A stretch of DNA of 64,000 bases from Promerops cafer (taxonomy: Eukaryota > Chordata > Aves > Passeriformes > Nectariniidae): the NCBI GenBank assembly GCA_013398275.1, contig VZSE01001774.1, positions 206,144 to 270,143 of the forward strand, given 5' to 3'. Made by a program: the position numbers and the translations under genes. How positions within the stretch are numbered: the first letter of the stretch is position 1; each line of letters opens with the position of its first letter. Below the pieces are notes generated by a model. That model saw only the letters and a program-made list of their open reading frames with translations. It did not search any database and was not told where the DNA came from. Of this stretch, positions 45,751-55,810 are shown one piece after another.

Positions 45751-46795
45751 GTAAAATGGCAGGAGCTTGGTGCTCTAGGAAGGAGCTCAGGTACCCCTGG
45801 GTGTGGCTTGGCCCATCGGAGCCGGGATCACTGCGGCCTCTCCCTGCACAGCCCCGTCCTCCAGCTGCCTCTCCTCTGTCTCTGTTTGAAGCTGCAGCAG
45901 GTCTGGAGTTCAGCAGAACCCCCCGCTAGATGTATTATTCATTTCTGCGCTTTAATGATGTGATAAAGTCGCTCGAAATAGGGAAAGGCTCATTAAACTT
46001 CCATTTGAATATAGAGCACAACTGCATTTGAAGGGAGAGGGAACCAGTCCTGCACCTTCTCCCCTCCCCTCCCCGCAGTCCGGAAAGAGCCCCAGGTTGG
46101 TGGTGTTGATGAGATTTCTGCTGCTGGGGGTTGCAGGAGGGAACGAGGCGGTGGGACATCCCGGAGCACCCTCAGCAGCCGGCAGGGCTGGGGTTGCTGT
46201 GTGGGGGGCTTTCCCTCCTCCCTGGCTGAAAGTGCCGAAATCAAAGGAGGAGTGAAGTGCTGGAATTTGCTTCGGCTTTTCTGCCGGAGGCAGCAGCATC
46301 TATAAAAGATGATTCTGGGTCCTCTTGGTCCTTTGCATTTCCAAAAATATCCCTCGAAGGTTTGGTTGCCCCCTCTCCCGGCAGAGCCGAGCTGAGGTGG
46401 GCTGTGGATGCTGCAGGACGAGGAGTGGTCAGCCCTACATGTCCCACCCAAAGCCGCTGGGGGCTACAGCCCAGCCACACCTGGGCCGAGTCATTAGAGG
46501 TGAGCCATTAACTCCAGCGGGGTTTGTTTAGGGTTTATCCAGCCCCACTAATGGAAAACTTCCCCCTGCTGCCAGCCATTCCCCCGTTCTTTACGTTTTT
46601 CCTCTCCTCCCTGTTCTCCCTCCCCGTGCAGGGATCTTGCTCAACTTTCCTGATCAGAGGTTGGCTTTGATCTTCCCCAGAGAAGCCGGCTCGGTGGAGA
46701 TGCTCAGCAGCCCTTGGAAAATAATTGCACCTCTCTGCAGCTGAGGAGAGAGAGACGTGTCTGCCACGGCCTCCTGCCCAGGGACTGCACGGGAT
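45751..46795. other. Unique non-coding stretch
   Basis: No gene or repeat family is recognised. Confidence 0.4.
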
Positions 46796-47174
46796 GGGAT
46801 CCTGACAGGGATCCTGACAGGGATCCTGACAGGGAATCTGAGCAGGGAATCTGAGCAGGGATCCTGAGCAGGGATCCTGAGCAGGGATCCTGACAGGGAA
46901 TCTGAGCAGGGAATCTGAGCAGGGATCCTGACAGGGAATCTGAGCAGGGAATCTGAGCAGGGATCCTGAGCAGGGATCCTGACAGGGAATGTGAGCAGGG
47001 ATCCTGACAAGGAATATGAGAAGGGATCCTGAACAAGGATACTGAGCAGGGATCCTGAGCAGGGATCCTGAGCAGGGAATCTGAGCAGGGAATCTGAACG
47101 GGGAATCTGAACAGAGATTCTGACAGGGAATGTGAGCAGGGATCCTGAGAAGGGATCCCAAGCAGGGGATCCTC
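46796..47174. repeat. 12/13-bp minisatellite
   Basis: About 29 units of two lengths: 13-base GGATCCTGAGCAG or GGAATCTGAGCAG, and 12-base GGATCCTGACAG. Two kinds (GGATCC and GGAATC) alternate in blocks, with a pattern of two GGAATC units then one to three GGATCC units repeated several times. Minus-strand frames up to 208 codons read the repeat and are not genes. Confidence 0.96.
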
Positions 47175-47429
47175 CCCCACTGTCTCCCCCCTCACCTGCA
47201 CCTGGTTAATCAGAGCCTGTGGATGGGCAGGTACAATCCTGGTGTGCTCTTAGTGAAGTATTTGGGAAAAAGGTGTTTGCTGCTAAGTCTGAGGGTGCTG
47301 AAATTATCTTTTATTTAAAAAGTTGATGTTTCACCCCAGGAGCTGGTACTGAGTGTCCCCTGGCTGTTGGTGGCTCTGGCATGGTCAGCACGTGGTGGGG
47401 ACGATCAGAGTAGGAGCAGCCTGGAGAAG
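47175..47429. other. Spacer between minisatellite and CR1
   Basis: No feature is recognised; the right part may be an unrecognisable 5' extension of the CR1. Confidence 0.3.
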
Positions 47430-47606
47430 TGGAGTTGTCCAGAGAGGTTGTGGACTCCTCATCCCTGGAAATGTCCAAGGCCAGGTTGGATGGGGCTTGG
47501 AGCAGCCTGGGATAGAGGAAGGTGTCCCTGTCCATGGCAGGGGGTGGAACAAGATGAGCTGTAAGGTCCCTTCCCACCCAAACCATTCCATAATTTTTTG
47601 GGATTC
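47430..47606 (+). mobile_element. CR1 LINE, 3' fragment
   Basis: GTTGTCCAGAGAGGTTGTGG, CCTGGAAATGTCCAAGGCC and AACCATTCCATAATTTTTTG mark the sense 3' end of about 175 bases. Confidence 0.92.
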
Positions 47607-48276
47607 ATCAGCTCTGCCATCGCTTTCCCTGCAAACATCCCTGTGTCCATGGCTGAGGCTTTCTTAGGGCACAGGATTATTTTGCAGGGAGCAATTTTCC
47701 CATTCACCTTTTAGCAGCTTCTGTCCTCCCCCTGTAGCTGGACTTAGGGATGCAGATTGTGGTGGCATTTACGAATGCAATAATGAATCCCAGTGACCTC
47801 ATGGCAGGAGGACAAAACCTCCCAGGACACGAATCCCAAAGCATTCATGGCTCCACAGTTTGAGTCTGAGTGGTAAAACCAGTTTGTTGTGGGTTGGGGA
47901 GCTCCAGGCAGAGGTGGCAGAGCCACCACATCCTCAGCTCAGTTATTGTGGCGCTCCATCCCCCTCGGTCTGGGTTTGCTGGGCTGCTTCCCTCTGGGCT
48001 GGGATTTGGAGCCCCCTGACCTGCTGCACCTCCGTGTGCTCAAACCTGACGCCGGCCCGTGGGGAGAAAGTTCATTAAAACCCTGCTGTTCTGACCATCT
48101 CCAGCTAATTATGAGCTGCCTCCTTAAATTTCCCTTGGCTTGTTTCTATTGGAGACGGGATTTGTCTCCAGTTGAGGCTGTCATTGCATTTCAATTCTCC
48201 TCTCTGCACACCGGCCTTTGGGTAGCAGTTTACATTTATTTTATATTTTTGTTCCCTTTTTTCCTTTTCTGTTTTT

Positions 48277-48329
<53 letters not shown>

Positions 48330-50019
48330 TCAAGTGCTTTGAGAGAAAAGTGTGATGGAAATATGGTGTCATTGTTATGATGATGAGGGGACTATTTGTG
48401 ATGTGCCAGCACCCTTCTCGCTGGGATCGAACCATTTTAGACATCCCCCAGGTGGCATTTTGCTTCCACAAAGCCAAGCACTTATGCAAATACACACACA
48501 TGGAAAGTGCCTGTGTGAGTGTGTGGGGATACATAGATCATGTGGGCGTGATTGGAAAGCAAATTCTATAAATAAATCCCATTATCTTATTACACTGTAA
48601 TTTTCTATCATTATCTTGCAGTGTGGATCAGATGCATCTGTGGGTTGCGAGGAGAGCGAGGGGCTGGGAAGTGGCAAACTTTGCTGTCTAGCACAGAGAT
48701 CCAAGGGTGGAGGAGATGGGAAGGGCTTGGGGATATCTGCAGCCCTCCTGTGCCTTGCAGAGAGTTTGAGACCCCAAATCCACTGGGATAAACCCCAATA
48801 TTTTGCCTGTGCTGCTCCCCACCGAGCCATGTCTGAGCGGGGTGCGCTGTTTCACAGGTGATTTGTTTTAATGGTGAATCCATCTTGCTGATGGGGGAAA
48901 AAATTAAAACAAAATAAAAATCCACTGTCTCATTTTCAGTTCGAATGGATTTGGCTTCTGCTCCCAGCTTTTACTTCTCGTCCTGCCTTTGGCTGATGGA
49001 TTAAAGAGGTTTGGCCATGACTGGTGTTTTCTCCCCGAGAAGGTGCTCGTGTGCTGTAATCAAATCACTCTCATTCTTCTTCCTGATAAGATAAAGAGGT
49101 GAAGCTCTTTGAGTCTCCCACTGTAAGGCATTTTTCCTGGCCCTCAGGTTATTTCTGGGCCTTTCTCTGCACTCTGGTCAATTTTTCAGCATCCTTTCCT
49201 TTTGCCAGGTGCATCCCTTGGGACTGACAGGAGCAGCTCAGTGTTGTCCCCAAACCCTGCTGCGCTCAAACCTCCTCTCCAGCCCCTGGGATGCTTTTCC
49301 TGGCTGCTGTGATGGAAAACCATGGATTTTTCTGACCCCCAAACCCTGCTTTTTCCAAACAATCTGGCTCTGAGCTGCCTAAAACCCCCAAAGAGCTTTG
49401 GGACTCTGACTCAGAGTCACCATTCAGCAGAAAGATCAAAAAAAAGCCTCACCAGAAAGCCTCAGCCTCATTTGAAAACCAGCACCAAGCTTTGGGATTT
49501 TGATTTAAAACATTTTGTCTAATCCTATTAGCCAAGAGAGGAGACAGGGCTCCTGAAATGACAGTTTTATGGTTTTTTCCCTGTTAACTCCAGGCCTGCA
49601 GTCAATTAAACAGTAGATGAGGTGGATCATCGTCATGGTGCCTGTTGTGAGTATGGTGATTTGTTGGGGTGCATGGGAGGTGGGATTTGGCCACTCTCAC
49701 CTGGGATCTGGGATAAATATGTGAATAACTTCCCGTGGACTCTGCACTGGGCTGATGCTTTGACCAGGAGCAAATAACCTGTGAGAAGAGAAAATGTTTT
49801 TTTCTATAACCAGAGAGGTACTGGGATTGTGGGTCTTGGGATGCAGATCCTGGGATCCTCACCATGGACCTCACTTGGGTCATTATTTCACCAGCTTAAT
49901 CATATTTTGGAGCTGTAGCCACATGGAATCTTTGCAATTGAAATTTTATTTGGCCGCCTTTTGGTCTTCAATAAGTGAAAACCTGTTGGACACTCCTCAC
50001 AAAATGAACTTTTGGGCAT
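47607..50019. other. Unique non-coding stretch
   Basis: No gene is recognised. It contains the T run at 48279-48328. Confidence 0.4.
48279..48328. repeat. 50-base poly(T) run
   Basis: Uninterrupted T, preceded by a T-rich lead-in from about 48237. On the minus strand this would be a poly(A) tract. The minus-strand sequence upstream (48330-48600) shows no recognisable gene, so a processed pseudogene is not supported. Confidence 0.95.
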
Positions 50020-50165
50020 GCGAGGAGACAGCTCGGTGGCATCAGGAACATTTTGCATTCAGAAGACGAAGGTTCCATTCCGTGACCCCTGGAAATGAAC
50101 ATTTGAACAGCAGCAAATGCTGCGCCTGGAACGGCCGAGGTTCAGTCCCAGGTCAATGGCTGCAT
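50020..50165 (+). repeat. tRNA-like, possible ancient SINE
   Basis: CAGCTCGGTGG at 50029-50039 matches the tRNA A box TAGCTCAGTGG at 9 of 11 bases. GGTTCCATTCC at 50071-50081 matches the B box GGTTCGATTCC at 10 of 11, and the 42-base start-to-start spacing is normal for tRNA. A second B-box-like GGTTCAGTCCC lies at 50139-50149. No acceptor stem pairs properly, so this is not a functional tRNA gene. A tRNA-derived SINE (MIR, AmnSINE1 or LF-SINE type) is the best reading; I cannot assign the family. Confidence 0.45.
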
Positions 50166-50945
50166 TTGCTCTCCGTGAAGTGATCATTAATTTCAAGTTT
50201 ACGGTTTATTGCCGTAAAGGACTTGGAAAAAAAGAGGGACTGTGCCAGCCGTTGGGTTGGGCACGTGGTGCTCCCTCATCTGGGTAAGCAGTGCTTTCCT
50301 GGCAGGATCTGAGCCTCACCAGCCACTTTGTGAGGTCTGGAAAAGCCATTCCAGGGCAGCCTAAGGGACGTTTTATGACTCCGTGTGTTTATTGCATTCA
50401 GAGTCCTACGCTGGAAGTGCCTGGTTTAACAGGTAAGGGGACACAAAGAAAACAGCTCCTATTAAACTGTTTAAAGCACTCTGAAATGTGCTTCAGACAC
50501 TTCCCTGCTGCTGCACACGGGGGTTTAACTTCCAGCAGAGAGGCTGTTCTTACTGGAAGGCTGTTGGAGGGTGTGAGCTGGATCAGGTGGAGCTCCCAGG
50601 AGAATGAGAGGTGTGAAAATCCATCTGACTCCCATCTTCCTGCCCTCCCCATTTCTGTCGCTGCCTGCCAGCCTCGCCCAGGCGACCTCGGGAATGAAGG
50701 TGAAACCATCATTTCCAAGTGATTTTGAGGAAGTTCAAAGTGCATCCTATCAAGACAGAGCCGAAGAGGCTCTTGGAGCATTGTCCCAGCTGCAATTGCA
50801 TCTTCTTCTCAAAAAGCTGGAGCTGTGGATGGGCTGGGAGTGAACCCTGGAGCTGTCGCAGGGTTTGCTGAACCACATTGATTTGGTGGTGGAAACCCAA
50901 AGGCCTGAGTCTGGCACTAAAACGTTTCTCTTTCCCATTGCCAAG
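50166..50945. other. Unique non-coding stretch
   Basis: Contains a 31-base block (50402-50432) between an acceptor-like TTTATTGCATTCAG and a near-perfect CAG|GTAAGG donor. No gene is recognised. Confidence 0.35.
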
Positions 50946-50992
50946 TTCTGTGATTCTGTGTTTCTCTGATTCTATAATTCCGTGATTTTCCC
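50946..50992 (+). mobile_element. CR1-like terminal octamer tail
   Basis: TTCTGTGATTCTGTG and TCTGATTCTATAATTCCGTG are the octamer-type tail of CR1 3' ends. The upstream terminal block is too decayed to confirm. Confidence 0.4.
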
Positions 50993-51589
50993 ATGCCCCT
51001 CTCAAGGTCTGCATAGCCCCAGGGAAAAGCCACCATCAGGGGGCAGCAAGTTGGACATCTTTGGGGTGAAAACTCCCTAAAAAGAGAAGGAACACAGTGA
51101 TTTATCCATGGGGACCTGATGGATGGCCACAAACCCGGTGACTCCTCTCTTCTTTGGGATGATGAGTGGCAATGATGCTCCTCAGCATCCATCACCTGCC
51201 CGGTCCCTTCCCAGTGCCAAGCACTTTGTACCTCACCTGGTGAAAAGACTTTGGAATTTGACAGAGCCCTCAGCTGTTATCGGAAAGCTGCTCATAAATT
51301 AAATCCTCATTTTTTTCCCTTTCTGGAAAGAAACCCTGGGCAATAAGAGTCTGTTGCAGCCGTCGGTCCCCCCAGCATCTCCAGCCCAAAGGAGCTGAGC
51401 AGGGGTGCTGTCTTATGGGGTGCCATGGCCCAAACTCCTCCTGATTCCCCTCAGTCCTTGACTGTCACTCCTTACTCAGGAATCTCCTCTGCCGGAGTGA
51501 AAAGGGGGAAAAAGCCATAAAACCAATGCACAGGCTGGAAAATTTATTCTTTTAGTGAGGACACAGTGTTGGATGATCCTACAGGCTGC
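50993..51589. other. Unique non-coding stretch
   Basis: No feature is recognised. Confidence 0.4.
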
Positions 51590-52035
51590 AAGTTGTTACT
51601 TGGATATATTGATTTAAAGTATCTGTCGGGCTTGATTTTTAAAAGTGTGCTTGATTGCTGGCAGGTTTATAGGATTATGGCTTTAATTGGATGCCTGTAT
51701 TTTACTGGATATAAGTGGAATTTATGGCTGTAGTCTCTGCTGCGAGAAAAGCATCCCTCTGTCACCCTCCCTTCCACCAGCCAGTGGGTGGCAGAGAGGG
51801 CTCGGGGCAGGAAAAGAAAGTGAAAATCCATCCCAAAAAGGCTGCCAGGGAATTAAAAATCCCATTATTCAGGTTGCAGAGCCAATCCAGAATGAAGAGT
51901 CTCAGGAACTGAGCCTACCTGTGAGCTAAAGACAAGGCACTTGTTAATTGCCTGATTGCACATTATTTTCGGAAGGGCTGATCTGCATATGCCAAATTTG
52001 CATAATGCAAATGTTCTGTGGGAATTGTAGCGAGA
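51590..52035. promoter_or_regulatory. Non-repetitive island with octamer palindrome
   Basis: The left part has TTGATTTAAAGTATCTGTCG and GGCTTTAATTGG. The right part has GTTAATTGCCTGATTGCAC and, at 51996-52012, ATTTGCATAATGCAAAT, two exact POU-octamer sites in inverted orientation separated by one base. Just before it ATCTGCATATGCC is a half-match. The exact site is seen directly; a regulatory role is inferred. Confidence 0.35.
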
Positions 52036-53171
52036 CCTGAGCTGGGTGAGATGTTTGGGCTGGATGTGGTTGGGCTGTGTCCTTCCAGGGGAGCCTCTGA
52101 GTGTCTTCCCCGCCGTGCAGCTGGGTGGGAGCAGAGCCAATTAATCCCAGGAATTGATTAATCCAGAGAAAAGACAGAATAGAATAGGAGAGTGATGGAA
52201 AGGGCTGGTAACAAATCTCACTGTCCTTGCAGGGCATGTCCTCGCCTTCAAATTCAGCCTCACTCCATCAACTTTGCTCTGCTCTCCTGGCTGGTGACAA
52301 ATTCTGCAAGGTCTCTGGGGTGCTGGGAGAGCCCTGCCTTTCTATCTCTGCTGGGCCATGGCAGCTCTTTGCAGTGCTGTCTGTGGCACAGCTTCCCTCA
52401 CCCCAAACCCTTCCAGCTCCACCCTTTGTGGGACACCTCAGACAGGACTGATCAAAAACAGCTGGTGGGACCCCAGCCTTGAGCTGAAATGAGGATAATT
52501 CCATTGCAGCCTCTCGAGGTGGTTATTCCCAGGGCACAGGCAGACCCATGGAGCCGACAGCAACATTTCCCAAGCTCGAAGCGACCAGAAAATCTTCAAA
52601 GAGCCTCTGAGCCAGACATCTCTCCCGGTTCCGAGCCCGGCCCCGCCTCTGGCGCCGCTCCAACGTCCTCTCCTTTCATCCTGGACGAGAACATCTCTCT
52701 TCCCGAAATGCTCCGGGGGGACCCCTTCCCTTCCATCTCCCCCCTACCTGTTTCATGTCCTCTTAGAACTCCTAAGTTCTTTTCGCCTTCCTCGAGGCCT
52801 TGCCCGGTCTCCTGCCCTGCTGAGTCCTTCCCAAAAGGACTCTGTTGACCTCTGAGGAGAGTTTGCTGCTCTCCTTGCAGGCTTCTTGTTTTTTCCCAGG
52901 TGCAATTTTTCTTGCTCACTTTTTGATGGAAAGTCTTTTCCTGATGGATAGAGCTAAGTCAATCCTTCCCCAATTCCTGCTGTCTTCAGCAGGGGAGAGG
53001 AGGGAAAAAAAACCCTTTTCCTTTTGGTCTTCCATCACCTGCGTTTCCAATCACTCATGTCAGGATTTCTCCTCTCACCAGGATCTTTAATGAGTGCAGC
53101 CAATAAAGACAAACTAGTCTCTCCCAAGCACATCCAAACTGCAAATGTTTTTCATTCTTTGCCTTTTTTAA
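52036..53171. other. Unique non-coding stretch
   Basis: No gene or repeat is recognised. Confidence 0.4.
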
Positions 53172-53457
53172 TTGGAATCCCAGAATGGTTTCAGTTGGAA
53201 GGGAATTTAAAGCTCATCTAATTCCAACTCTGTGCCATGGGCAGGGACACCCTCCACTATCCAGGTTTCTCCAAGCCCCAGTGTCCAACCTGGCCTTGGG
53301 CACTTCCAGGGATCCAGGGGCAGCCCCAGCTTCTCTGGGCACCCTGTGCCAGGGCCTGCCCACCCTCCCAGGGAACAATTCCTAATTCCCAATATCCCAT
53401 CTAACCCCACCCTCCTTCAGCTTAAGGCCTCATCCCATCACTCCAGGTCCTTATGGA
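53172..53457 (-). mobile_element. CR1 LINE, 3' fragment
   Basis: The plus strand reads CCCAGAATGGTTTCAGTTGG, GCCATGGGCAGGGACACCC, CCTCCTTCAGCTTAAGGCC and CACTCCAGGTCCTTATGGAA. This is a somewhat older copy than those at 20-33 kb, with the TCAGCTTAAGGCC block of typical CR1. It runs into a segment that is not standard CR1 (53458-53568). Confidence 0.92.
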
Positions 53458-53568
53458 AAGTCCCTCTCCAAACCCATCTGCAGTGTTAGAAGTGACCAGA
53501 ACCCAACACAAGATTTTCCACCATGGGATCACCTCCGTAAATCCCTCTTCATTCCCATCCTCCTGCAC
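53458..53568 (-). repeat. CR1-linked inverted repeat, left arm
   Basis: This ~110-base segment, AAGTCCCTCTCCAAACCC through TCCTCCTGCA, is the inverted counterpart of 54567-54675 (about 89 percent identical by eye). In both places it adjoins CR1 sequence at the AGTCCCTCTCC point. It is not the canonical CR1 upstream sequence. Confidence 0.8.
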
Positions 53569-54566
53569 TCCACCCTCTGCTCTCCCTGCCCCTGGTGTTG
53601 TCATGGAGGCTCAGTCTTTACTCCAAAAGGTGCAGTCTGGAGGTTGTAAAACCCAAAAAGGACCTTAGGAGGGTGGTGAGAAAATTGCTGGAGCAGCTGA
53701 AGCATCATCTCTTGCCTTGGGCAACTTTATCCCAAATGTCTGCAGCACTCATTATGTGCACCCAAGGCAGAGAGGAGCTTTACATCACTTTCCACTGGAC
53801 TCAGGGATGAAACAAGGAGTAAATGATGGAGAAAACATCTGTGCAAGGGGGAAAACAACATCTAAGGCTCTAATTAAGCTCAGCTTTTCTCAGAGATCCT
53901 TTACTAAGGGGGCTGCTGACAAGGCCCCTCAGCAGATGGATCCTGGGCCCTTTGCCCCCTTTGGAAGCTGTAATTTTTGACAGAAAGCCTGTTTATTTGG
54001 ATTTTAAACACTTTTCCCTTTCCTCCGGGGGTTTAATTATCTTTTAAAGAAAAAATTTACTAACTACCTATCAAAAAATCACAAATCAAATCAGTCTCCT
54101 TTGTCTGAAATGGGTAACTTTTGGGGCAATTTTGTTGGTAATAATAATTAATCATAAAATCCCTTGGACATAAGGTATTATTAAATCTAACAGAGACTGA
54201 GCTTCTGGCTGGCAGGAGCTGGCAAAGCTCTGCAGGGAGCAAACCCTCAGTCACACCAGGTCTGGTTTGCTGCTGCTGTTGGGAAGGAAATACAGCAGGG
54301 ATGGAGCAGGGACACAACCTCCCATAGGCTGGGGCTCTCCTCTGGCTGCGTGGACACTTGTGAGCCCAAAGTGACCTGAAATTCAGTAGATTCCATCCAA
54401 CAGCTGCTGAGCTTTGCTGTTGGAGCTGCTGGATTTAGTGACAAATCCATGGAGAGATTCCTTTGGATCCTGGGAGAGTTAATGCAACCCCAAATGTGCC
54501 TCCATGCAAACTGGATCCAGCTGCTGCAGCTCCTGGCCCATCCTGGACCCAATGGCCTGTAGATGA
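53569..54566. other. Spacer of the inverted repeat
   Basis: About 1 kb of unique DNA with no gene or repeat recognised. Confidence 0.4.
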
Positions 54567-54675
54567 TGCAGCAGGGTGGGACTGAAGAGGGATTTACAGA
54601 GGTGATCCCATGGAGGAAAAGCTCGTGTTGTGTTCTGGTCACCTCTTACACTGCAGACAGGTTTGGAGAGGGACT
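54567..54675 (+). repeat. CR1-linked inverted repeat, right arm
   Basis: Right arm matching 53458-53568 in reverse. It runs directly into CR1 sense sequence (GGAGAGGGACTTCTCACAAG). Confidence 0.8.
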
Positions 54676-54711
54676 TCTCACAAGGGCCTGGTGTGAGAGG
54701 ATGACAGGGAA
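54676..54711 (+). mobile_element. Short CR1 LINE fragment
   Basis: ACTTCTCACAAGGGCCTGG and GTGAGAGGATGACAGGGAA match the CR1 region just upstream of the GGAATGGCTT block. The expected continuation is replaced by a 21-bp tandem repeat. Confidence 0.6.
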
Positions 54712-54855
54712 CAGCCCATCCTGGATGGAATCCAGCCCATCCTGGATGGAATCCAGCCCATCCCAGACTGAATCCAGCCAAACCCAGACCGAATCCAGCC
54801 CATCCCTGACTGAATCCAGCCCATCCCAGACCGAATCCAGCCCATCCCAGCCCAG
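54712..54855. repeat. 21-bp minisatellite
   Basis: About 6.5 copies of a 21-base unit built on CAGCCCATCC and GAATC, of two types (CTGGATGGAATC, CAGACTGAATC). As 21 is a multiple of three it keeps frames open on both strands (SSPSWME and SSPSQTE repeats); these are not genes. Confidence 0.95.
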
Positions 54856-55434
54856 CAGGACCCTTTGAAGGCTATGTTGGTGCTGGATTCAGGGCGATTG
54901 AAGAGCCATTGGAGGCAGAGGTGTGTGAATACTCTCACACACAGAAACTCATCAAAGAGACCAAAATCCCAAAGTGAGGAGCAGCAGTTCCCTGATTATT
55001 GCATTTCCAGCCAAGAAGGGCTGGGATTTGCAGCCACTGGGATCCATAAAGCTGCAGTTTCTCAGTGCTCCGTGAGCATCCTGGTCAATAATTTGGTCAC
55101 CTTTGGCTTTTCCAGGCTCCGTCGGCAAACTGGGCTCCTGCTCCTCTGCTATCGATCTGCTCTGGACACAGTGGGCATGGGGGGGTGGATCCCACTGCCA
55201 GCAGGGCTGGGTGTGCTGGGGGACACCCTGAGCTGCAGTTCCTGCCCTGCTCCTGCCACCAAGCCCACCTTGCTCCGTGCCATGCTTTTGCACCCTCGCC
55301 TGTTTGCTCCAAGGAAATGAGGAGGGTGCAGGAGTGGCTGCTGCCCTCTGCCTTCGAGAAATCAGAGCCACCCTCGGCAGGGAGAAAAGGGTCTTTAGGG
55401 ATGGAGGGAGCAGGAGAGTAAGGAAGGGGTGAGG
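54856..55434. other. Unique non-coding stretch
   Basis: No gene or repeat is recognised. Confidence 0.4.
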
Positions 55435-55488
55435 TGGGATGGGATGGGATGGGATGGGATGGGATAGGATGGGATGGGATGGGATGGG
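55435..55488. repeat. (GGGAT)n pentamer array, left of gap
   Basis: About eleven GGGAT units with one GGATA variant, ending at the gap. The array continues into the gap, so its length is unknown. Confidence 0.96.
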
Positions 55489-55719
55489 NNNNNNNNNNNN
55501 NNNNNNNNNNNNNNNNNNNNNNNNNNNNNNNNNNNNNNNNNNNNNNNNNNNNNNNNNNNNNNNNNNNNNNNNNNNNNNNNNNNNNNNNNNNNNNNNNNNN
55601 NNNNNNNNNNNNNNNNNNNNNNNNNNNNNNNNNNNNNNNNNNNNNNNNNNNNNNNNNNNNNNNNNNNNNNNNNNNNNNNNNNNNNNNNNNNNNNNNNNNN
55701 NNNNNNNNNNNNNNNNNNN
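55489..55719. other. Assembly gap (231 N)
   Basis: Undetermined bases between two different pentamer arrays. Confidence 0.99.
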
Positions 55720-55810
55720 GTGGCGTGGCGTGGCGTGACGTGGCGTGGCGTGGCGTGGCGTGGCGTGGCGTGGCGTGGCGTGGCGTGGCGTGGCGTGGCG
55801 TGGCGTGGCA
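55720..55810. repeat. (GTGGC)n pentamer array, right of gap
   Basis: About eighteen GTGGC units with one GTGAC variant, followed by diverging GTGGCATGAGATGG-type sequence. The array has one CpG every five bases. It differs from the GGGAT array on the other side of the gap. Frames across the gap (327 and 242 residues) are artefacts. Confidence 0.96.

Noticed and set aside
46535..47201. Minus-strand frames of 118-208 codons with PCSDSLLRIPAQ-like repeats
   Set aside because: They are translations of the 12/13-bp minisatellite; several frames are open at once, as expected for such an array.
48279..48600. Processed pseudogene with poly(A) tail (minus strand)
   Set aside because: No gene-like sequence precedes the A run on the minus strand, and no flanking duplication was seen.
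50020..50100. Functional tRNA gene
   Set aside because: A and B boxes are present but no 7-bp acceptor stem or proper anticodon arm pairs; better read as a decayed SINE.
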